DNA from: Candidatus Omnitrophota bacterium | GTDB taxonomy: Bacteria > Omnitrophota > Gorgyraeia > Aquiviventales > Aquiviventaceae | DNA: 13,873 bases | Reading direction: 5' to 3' | NCBI GenBank assembly: GCA_020057015.1 | Contig: JAGVGS010000025.1 | Span: 1 to 13,873 of the forward strand | Shown here: in pieces, positions 1 through 4,525 of the stretch | Layout of the letters: each line of letters opens with the position of its first letter | Position numbering within the stretch: position 1 is the first letter of the stretch | Translations under genes and position numbers: made by a program | The notes under the pieces: generated by a model | Told to the model about the DNA's origin: nothing | Seen by the model: the letters and a program-made list of their open reading frames with translations, nothing else | The model's database searches: none

Positions 1-1062
1 CGAGATCGACGGGGCGAGCGTCTTGGGCATGCGGATACTCTTGATGGCGCGCTCCGGGTCCTTGAGGCCATGGCCCGTGAGGATGCACACCAGCACCAAG
101 CGCTGCTTGGCGCGGCGCTGGGCCGCGGCGAAAAACCCCTGCTCGGCCAGCTGCAGCAGCCCGGCGACCGAGGCGGCCGAGGCCGGCTCCACGAACACGC
201 CATCTTCCGCTGCCAGCAGGCGGTACGCGGCGAGGATCTGCTTATCCGACACCGCGTCGATGCGGCCCTTCGATTCATCGCGCGCGGCGATGGCACTCTG
301 CCAGCCCGCCGGGTTGCCGATCTTGATGGCGGTGGCGAGCGTCTTGGGGTTGGCAATCGGCTTGCCCAGCACGAGGGGTGCTGCCCCCTGAGCCTGGAAG
401 CCCAGCATGACCGGTAGGACGCCCTTGATGCGGCCCAGGCGCCGGTACTCCCCATAGCCCCGCCAGTGCGCGGTGATGTTGCCGGCATTGCCCACCGGGG
501 TGAGATGAAAGTCCGGGGCGCGCCCCAGCACGTCGCAGATTTCAAAGGCGCAGGTCTTCTGCCCCTCGATGCGATAGGGGTTGATCGAATTGACCACCGT
601 GATGGGATAGGTCTTGGCCAGCGTCTTGACGAGCGTGAGGCACGTGTCGAAATTGGCGTCGATGGGGGCCACGCACGCGCCGTGGATCAGCGCTTGGGAG
701 AGCTTGCCCAGCGCGATGGCCCCGCTGGGCAGCAGCACGATGGAGCGCAGCCCGGCCCGGGCCGCATACGCGCTGGCCGAAGCCGACGTGTTGCCGGTGG
801 AGGCGCACAGCACGGCCCGGGATTTGGCTTCTACGGCCTTGGAGATCGCGAGCGTCATGCCGCGGTCTTTGAACGAGCCGGTGGGGTTGAGCCCTTCGTA
901 TTTCAAATACACATCGCCCGGCGCTCCCAGCCGCTGGCTGAGGGAGGCGCTCTTGATCAGCGGCGTGTTGCCCTCCAGCAGGGTGATGATCGGGGTCTTA
1001 TCGCTCACCGGCAGGTGCGTCCGGTACGCGGCAATGACCCCAGGCCAGGCGGCGGCGCTCAC
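1..1062 (-). CDS. thrC: threonine synthase (3' end cut by window edge)
   Basis: Converts O-phospho-L-homoserine to threonine with pyridoxal phosphate, the last step of threonine synthesis, in the cytoplasm. The frame is open from a GTG at 1062 to the window edge: 354 codons with no stop. It follows the short Bacillus-type ThrC throughout. The N-terminus ends in LLEGNTPLI. The PLP lysine is in NPTGSFKDRG (about K65), followed by CASTGNTSASASAYAARAG, NSINPYRIEGQKT, the phosphate-cradling PVGNAGNIT, IGNPAGW and a C-terminal LTGHGLKDP. Probably only a short C-terminal tail lies outside the window. The GTG start overlaps the hom stop codon as GTGA, so translation is probably coupled to hom. No clear Shine-Dalgarno precedes it. 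The family call is secure; the exact start is likely but rests on the overlap. Confidence 0.95.
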   Translation of the reverse strand, partial: MSAAAWPGVIAAYRTHLPVSDKTPIITLLEGNTPLIKSASLSQRLGAPGDVYLKYEGLNPTGSFKDRGMTLAISKAVEAKSRAVLCASTGNTSASASAYAARAGLRSIVLLPSGAIALGKLSQALIHGACVAPIDANFDTCLTLVKTLAKTYPITVVNSINPYRIEGQKTCAFEICDVLGRAPDFHLTPVGNAGNITAHWRGYGEYRRLGRIKGVLPVMLGFQAQGAAPLVLGKPIANPKTLATAIKIGNPAGWQSAIAARDESKGRIDAVSDKQILAAYRLLAAEDGVFVEPASAASVAGLLQLAEQGFFAAAQRRAKQRLVLVCILTGHGLKDPERAIKSIRMPKTLAPSIS

Positions 1063-2369
1063 GTGGAGCGGGGGGCTTCGGTGCGCAGCGCCACCGTGGG
1101 ATGCTTGGCAAAACCCAGGTGATCGATCACCTGCAGCGCGCGGCGTACCTGGGACTCCTTGGCATCGTGGGTCATGATCACGACCGGCACGATGCGCGCG
1201 GCCTTGCGCTCCTTCTGGTGCACGCTCGCAATCGAGATGCCATAGCGGCCCAGCACGCCGGCGAGCCGGGCCAGCACGCCGGGGCGGTCCATGACCATGA
1301 AGCGCAAGTAGTAGCGCGTTTCGATATCACCCATGCGGCGCAGGCGGCGCACCCCGCCGTGGGTCAGCCGGTCGAGCGGGATGCGGTGGCTGACGCCGGT
1401 GGCGATGTTGCGCGCGATGTCGGCCACGTCGGCTATGACGGAGCTGGCGGTGGGGTTCTGCCCCGCCCCGCGGCCATAGAACAACTCAGAACCGACCATG
1501 TCTCCGTGCACGTAGACGGCGTTATAGACGCCGTTCACATTGGCCAGCGGGTGCGATTTTTCGAGCAGGGTCGGGTGCACGCGCACCTCCAGCTCATTGT
1601 CGACTTCCTTGGCGATGGCCAGCGGTTTGATGCGGTAGCCCAACTCCTCGGCATACTGGATGTCGGCCTGGGAGATCTTGCTGATCCCTTCGATGTGGAT
1701 CTGCTCGAGCTTCACCGGCATGCCGAAGCCCAGCAACGTGAGGATGGCCAGCTTATGCGAGGCGTCGTGCCCCTCGATATCGAGCGTCGCATCACGCTCG
1801 GCGTAGCCGTGCTGCTTGGCTTGCTGCAGCGCCTCGTGGAAGCTCAGGCGCTCATCGCGCATCTTGGTGAGGATGTAATTGGAGGTGCCGTTGATGATGC
1901 CCAGGATCGCATCGAGGCGGTTGGCGATGAGGCCTTCGCGCAGCACCTTGATGATCGGAATGCCGCCGCCCACCGAGGCCTCAAAATAGAGGTCGGCTTT
2001 GGCGCGACTGGCGACGGCGAAGAGCTCCTGGCCGGCCACCGCCAGCAAGGCCTTGTTGGCGGTGACGACATGCTTGCCCTGGCGCAGGGCCGTGAGGATG
2101 AACTGGCGGGCCGGCTCGATGCCGCCGATGAGCTCGACGACGATGTGAATGTTCGGATCGTTGAGGATATCGGCCGCATGAGTCGTGGTCAGCGACGCCG
2201 GCAGCCTGGGGCCCTTGGTCTTGCGGAAGGTGCGGTCGCAGACCCGCTTCAGGACCAAGCGTGCGCCGGCGCGCTCCTCGAGGTAGCGGCCCTTCTCCAG
2301 AAGGGCGCGCACCACGCCGGAGCCGACGGTGCCGTAGCCGATGAGGCCGATGTTAACGGTTGCTGCCAT
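1059..2369 (-). CDS. hom: homoserine dehydrogenase with C-terminal ACT domain
   Basis: Reduces aspartate 4-semialdehyde to homoserine with NAD(P)H, the branch point to threonine and methionine. The 436-residue product has the full three-domain plan. A Rossmann motif GLIGYGTVGSGVV starts at about residue 8, the NKALLA motif with the catalytic-type lysine is at 105-110, FEASVGGGIPII is at 129-140, GIINGTSNYIL at 158-168 and ERDATLDIEGHDASHKLAIL at about 191-210. A C-terminal ACT domain (YYLRFMVMDRPGVLARLAGVLG) suggests threonine feedback. The ATG at 2369 was chosen because the protein family begins there. The open frame continues 21 codons upstream, but that stretch translates the tRNA-Pro gene. 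The start lies only 18 nt after the tRNA CCA end and has no evident Shine-Dalgarno. It probably shares the tRNA transcript and is followed by the overlapping thrC. Confidence 0.96.
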   Translation of the reverse strand: MAATVNIGLIGYGTVGSGVVRALLEKGRYLEERAGARLVLKRVCDRTFRKTKGPRLPASLTTTHAADILNDPNIHIVVELIGGIEPARQFILTALRQGKHVVTANKALLAVAGQELFAVASRAKADLYFEASVGGGIPIIKVLREGLIANRLDAILGIINGTSNYILTKMRDERLSFHEALQQAKQHGYAERDATLDIEGHDASHKLAILTLLGFGMPVKLEQIHIEGISKISQADIQYAEELGYRIKPLAIAKEVDNELEVRVHPTLLEKSHPLANVNGVYNAVYVHGDMVGSELFYGRGAGQNPTASSVIADVADIARNIATGVSHRIPLDRLTHGGVRRLRRMGDIETRYYLRFMVMDRPGVLARLAGVLGRYGISIASVHQKERKAARIVPVVIMTHDAKESQVRRALQVIDHLGFAKHPTVALRTEAPRST

Positions 2370-2387
2370 TGGGGATCTGTGTTCGAG

Positions 2388-2464
2388 TGGTCGGGGCGGA
2401 GAGATTCGAACTCTCGACCTCCTGAACCCCATTCAGGCGCTCTACCAAACTGAGCCACGCCCCG
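2388..2464 (-). tRNA. tRNA-Pro, anticodon GGG
   Basis: The 77-nt minus-strand cloverleaf has an acceptor stem CGGGGCG/CGCCCCG, a D arm containing TTTGGTAGA, an anticodon arm CCTGA-ATGGGGT-TCAGG and a T arm with the GAGTTCGAATCTC core. It has discriminator A and an encoded CCA. The loop reads A-T-G-G-G-G-T, giving anticodon GGG (reads CCC and CCU) followed by G37, as expected for proline tRNAs. It sits between gpsA and hom, with its own promoter overlapping the gpsA stop codon. Hom begins 18 nt after the CCA end. Confidence 0.95.
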
Positions 2465-2473
2465 GAAACGTAT

Positions 2474-2502
2474 ACCCTAGCAGGGTCGCTGGTGAGTGTC
2501 AA
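2474..2502 (-). promoter_or_regulatory. predicted sigma70-type promoter for tRNA-Pro (and hom-thrC)
   Basis: On the minus strand a perfect TTGACA (2502-2497) is followed by a 17-nt spacer and TAGGGT (2479-2474). The spacer ends in TGC, an extended -10 signature. Transcription would begin about 7 nt later, near 2467, just before the tRNA 5' end at 2464. The -35 box overlaps the gpsA TGA stop. The spacing and fit to the tRNA start make it credible. The -10 hexamer alone is weak. Confidence 0.65.
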
Positions 2503-3491
2503 ATCGCCTCAGACCGGCTGGCGCGCGTCATCAGCGCCTTCAGGGCCTGGCGGGGGGCGCGATGCTTGAACAAGACGGCGTGCACCTGTTCGATGATCGG
2601 CAGCTCGACGCTGTGGCGGCGAGCGAGGCTGGCTGCGGCTTGGGAGGTGTCCACGCCTTCAATGACCATGGGGGTGGAGCTCAGCACCTGTTGAAGCGAG
2701 CGGCCCTGCCCCAACTGCACGCCCAGCCAGTGGTTGCGCCCTGCCAGGCAGGTGGTGACCAGATCCCCCAGGCCGCTGAGGCCCCAAAAGGTGGTAGGCC
2801 TCGCCCCCAGCGCTTTGCCCAGCCGGGCCATTTCCACGACGCCGCGCGTGACCAGGGCCGCTTTGGCGTTGGCGCCAAAGCCCAGGCCATCGCTGATGCC
2901 GGCGGCAATCGCGATGGGATTCTTGAGGGCTCCGCCCAGCTCCACCCCGGTCACATCCGTCGCCACATAAATCCGCAGCCGCGGGCCCGTAAACAGCTGC
3001 TGCAACCGGGCGGCCAGAGGCTTGCTGGGCGAGGCGATGACCGAGCTGGCCGGGTGGCCGCTGGCGATTTCAGCGGCGATATTCGGACCAGAGAGCACGG
3101 CCAGTGCCACAGGCCCCAGCTCGTCTTTGATCACCTGCGACATGCGCTTGAGACTGCCCTGTTCAATGCCCTTGGCGACGCTCAAGATAGGCTGGCGCGG
3201 GTGGAGCAAGCCTGAAAGTTGGCGCACCACGCTGCGCAGGTGCTGCGAGGGGACGGCCAGAATGATCAGTGAGGCATGGGAGACGGCCGCCCTAAGATCG
3301 GCAGTGATGGTGAGTGAGCGCGGCAAGCGGATGCCTGGCAGGAAGCGCCGGTTTTCCCGCAGGCGGATGAGCTGCGCCGCCTGCTGGGGAAAGGCGCTCC
3401 ACAGGGTGACGCGGTGTTGCTGGTGATGGAGGTGGAGTGCCAGCGTGGTGCCCCACCCGCCATCGCCGAGTACGGCGATCGATGCAGCCAT
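2499..3491 (-). CDS. gpsA: glycerol-3-phosphate dehydrogenase [NAD(P)+]
   Basis: Reduces dihydroxyacetone phosphate to sn-glycerol 3-phosphate, the backbone precursor of phospholipids. The 330-residue product is the usual GpsA length. An N-terminal nucleotide motif VLGDGGWGTTLA lies at residues 7-18. ILAVPSQHLR is at about 77-86, LSVAKGIE at 103-110 and LSGPNIAAEIASGHPAS at 133-149. GGALKNPIAIAAGISDG carries the catalytic-type lysine (K190), and LSGLGDLVTTC lies at about 238-248. The ATG at 3491 begins the conserved domain; 14 further upstream codons are open but unlike GpsA. There is no good Shine-Dalgarno, and a promoter immediately upstream predicts a leaderless message. A cyclic-di-GMP riboswitch with terminator lies about 90 nt upstream. 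Downstream comes the promoter of tRNA-Pro. Confidence 0.96.
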   Translation of the reverse strand: MAASIAVLGDGGWGTTLALHLHHQQHRVTLWSAFPQQAAQLIRLRENRRFLPGIRLPRSLTITADLRAAVSHASLIILAVPSQHLRSVVRQLSGLLHPRQPILSVAKGIEQGSLKRMSQVIKDELGPVALAVLSGPNIAAEIASGHPASSVIASPSKPLAARLQQLFTGPRLRIYVATDVTGVELGGALKNPIAIAAGISDGLGFGANAKAALVTRGVVEMARLGKALGARPTTFWGLSGLGDLVTTCLAGRNHWLGVQLGQGRSLQQVLSSTPMVIEGVDTSQAAASLARRHSVELPIIEQVHAVLFKHRAPRQALKALMTRASRSEAI

Positions 3492-3498
3492 GGCGCCC

Positions 3499-3527
3499 AC
3501 TCTAACATGGGCCCCCGAGCCCGTCAA
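3499..3527 (-). promoter_or_regulatory. predicted gpsA promoter giving a leaderless mRNA
   Basis: Minus strand TTGACG (3527-3522), a 17-nt spacer ending in TGT (extended -10), then TAGAGT (3504-3499). Seven nucleotides downstream falls at about 3492, essentially on the gpsA ATG at 3491, so the transcript would have almost no 5' leader. It resembles the tRNA-Pro promoter (TTGACA, 17 nt, TGC-TAGGGT), which supports both. It lies downstream of the riboswitch terminator, so it would let gpsA escape riboswitch control. Confidence 0.55.
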
Positions 3528-3582
3528 CGGCACCCCAAGTCAATCTCTGGATGCGCTTAAGCAGTTTCTTCTCTATATTGTG

Positions 3583-3613
3583 AAAAAACCGGATTGTCAT
3601 TGCGGCAACCCGG
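3583..3613 (-). terminator. intrinsic terminator overlapping the riboswitch 3' end
   Basis: On the minus strand CCGGGTTG (3613-3606) pairs with CAATCCGG (3596-3589) through 8 bp including one G-U pair. The loop is 9 nt and is followed at once by six T (3588-3583). The 5' arm is also the 3' strand of the GEMM aptamer core (GCCGGGTTGCC), so aptamer and terminator cannot both form. This is the geometry of a riboswitch expression platform. It would also end read-through from the two small upstream genes. Confidence 0.75.
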
Positions 3614-3674
3614 CGATCCCCGAGGGACCCGTGGCTTTGCGGCCCTACCTTGCGGTAGGTGTGCCTTTCTCGTG
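3600..3674 (-). ncRNA. cyclic-di-GMP-I (GEMM) riboswitch aptamer
   Basis: The minus strand matches the GEMM-I consensus segment by segment. AAAGGCACACC is followed by a perfect hairpin CCTACC (3659-3654), GCAA tetraloop (3653-3650) and GGTAGG (3649-3644). Then comes the hallmark GGGCCGCAAAGCC. A second helix follows: ACGGG, GTCCC-TCG-GGGAT, then the closing GCCGGGTTGCC. The GNRA tetraloop, CGCAAAGCC and GGGTTGCC segments are the conserved aptamer parts. By alignment to the Vibrio cholerae Vc2 aptamer, the ligand-contact position 20 is G, which favours c-di-GMP over cyclic GMP-AMP. The outer P1 helix is weak. It begins 10 bases after the stop codon of the upstream small gene and is followed by an overlapping terminator and then gpsA. 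Ligand binding should prevent termination (an ON switch); that logic is inferred. Confidence 0.85.
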
Positions 3675-3684
3675 CTATAAAATT

Positions 3685-4047
3685 TTAGAGCGCTGGTTCC
3701 GGGGCCTGGATATCCATCGAGAGGATATGCCGGTACCCCACGCAGAAGACCGATGCGCCCCACACGACGTAAAAATGGCCCAGCACTTTGTAGACGACCC
3801 GCTCACCGCCGCTCTCCGGGTCCAGGTCCTTGGTGACAAAGACCTGCCGCGGCGGCGTGGGGTCCAGGTTCTGCGCCCAGGTGATGGAGTCATCCAATGA
3901 CGTGATCGGTGTTTCAGACTCCACGCGGTAAGTGCAGCGCCGGATCACGGTTGTGGTGCAGTCGCCCTGGCGCAGGTATTCGCGCACAATGCAGTCGCGC
4001 TTCAGGCGATCAGGAGACGTGAGGTTACGTACCACAATATCGCGCAT
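3685..4047 (-). CDS. hypothetical protein, 120 residues
   Basis: I do not recognise this family. The ATG at 4047 lies 3 nt after the stop of the preceding small gene, so the two probably form a bicistronic unit. The product is soluble-looking, with no signal peptide and no long membrane segment. It starts MRDIVVRNLTSPDRLKRD, has a basic middle (TVIRRCTYRV), then an acidic and proline-containing stretch. A more hydrophobic tail KVLGHFYVVWGASVFCVGYR follows. There are four cysteines (C19, C30, C38 and one near residue 102), not arranged as an obvious metal site. The alternating hydrophobic pattern suggests a small beta-rich domain. A c-di-GMP-type riboswitch begins just after its stop. Reality as a gene is supported by the tight spacing and by codon-like composition; function is unknown. 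Confidence 0.6.
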   Translation of the reverse strand: MRDIVVRNLTSPDRLKRDCIVREYLRQGDCTTTVIRRCTYRVESETPITSLDDSITWAQNLDPTPPRQVFVTKDLDPESGGERVVYKVLGHFYVVWGASVFCVGYRHILSMDIQAPEPAL

Positions 4048-4050
4048 GTC

Positions 4051-4323
4051 TCAGGCGGCTTCGTCCGCGAACGACAAGTCGCACTCGAAGGCCGGGTTCA
4101 ACCGGTGCAGCTCGAAGACCAGCATCACGAGCCGCATTTTGAGCGTCCGGTCATGCCGCTTCTGGTACGAGGAGTACAGGTCCAGAAACGCATCGAGCGT
4201 GCGCTCAAACAGCAGGTGCCGCTCATACCCATCGAGGTCCTTGAGAAATCGCCGAAAGCGGACTTCAGAGACTTCCAGCGCGTTGGGGCTGGCCTTGATC
4301 TGCGGTACAGGCTTGTGGAACAT
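4051..4323 (-). CDS. hypothetical protein, 90 residues, charged and helical
   Basis: Not recognised. The ATG at 4323 is preferred because a strong purine-rich ribosome site (AGGGAGGG, about 8 nt upstream) precedes it. The frame stays open upstream to a GTG at 4368, but that stretch encodes an unlikely Trp-rich peptide. The 90-residue product (MFHKPVPQIKASPN...) is mostly amphipathic and charged, with FRRFLKDLDGYERHLLFERTLDAFLDLYSSYQ in the middle and LKMRLVMLVFELHRLNP near the end. This predicts a small all-alpha cytoplasmic protein. It is the first gene after a clear promoter and a structured leader of about 100 nt. The next small gene starts 3 nt after its stop, so the two are likely made together. 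Confidence 0.62.
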   Translation of the reverse strand: MFHKPVPQIKASPNALEVSEVRFRRFLKDLDGYERHLLFERTLDAFLDLYSSYQKRHDRTLKMRLVMLVFELHRLNPAFECDLSFADEAA

Positions 4324-4425
4324 CCTCGTGCCCTCCCTGAACCACCACCAACAATGTTGCCGAACCACCCTTTCCTGCTGCTCGGTAGCTCGGCCCGTTC
4401 TTGCCTGGGCTGAGGGACCCAGAGC
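4324..4425 (-). other. structured 5' leader of the two small genes
   Basis: The predicted transcript leader has two stable hairpins. The first is CTGGG/CCCAG around an 8-nt loop. The second is an 11-bp stem, GCCGAGCTACC/GGTGGTTCGGC, closing a purine-rich loop that includes GCAGGAAAG. A ribosome site follows. I could not match it to a riboswitch class I know, so it is recorded only as structure that may regulate translation. Confidence 0.4.
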
Positions 4426-4431
4426 ATTAAA

Positions 4432-4460
4432 ACTATATACTTTGTATATCTATTTAACAA
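4432..4460 (-). promoter_or_regulatory. predicted promoter for the two small genes
   Basis: In a markedly AT-rich patch, the minus strand reads TTGTTA (4460-4455), a 17-nt spacer and TATAGT (4437-4432). Transcription would start near 4425, leaving a leader of about 100 nt before the ATG at 4323. It lies after the end of the upstream helicase gene, with no clear terminator between, so read-through from that gene is also possible. Confidence 0.6.
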
Positions 4461-4525
4461 TATCATATAGGTAGAGAGGCTGACAAGATCTGCACCAGTT
4501 ATTCTTACCTTACTCAGGGAGGCGG

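Noticed and set aside
466..1122. Plus-strand open frame opposite thrC
   Set aside because: Composition is biased and there is no recognisable domain; the minus-strand frame encodes an intact threonine synthase.
2370..2432. Upstream extension of hom to an ATG at 2432
   Set aside because: The extra 21 codons lie mostly within the tRNA-Pro gene and do not resemble the hom N-terminus.
1101..2453. 450-codon open frame on the plus strand opposite hom
   Set aside because: It is the antisense shadow of hom in GC-rich DNA, with His/Gly/Val-rich low-information translation and no family motifs; hom is unambiguous on the other strand.
2388..2464. Possible att-type repeat of the tRNA-Pro 3' end
   Set aside because: No second copy of the tRNA-Pro 3' end was found in the window, unlike tRNA-Gly.
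3932..4474. Plus-strand 180-codon frame across the two small genes
   Set aside because: Arg/Ser-rich translation without a ribosome site; the minus-strand pair has good spacing, a promoter and a Shine-Dalgarno site.
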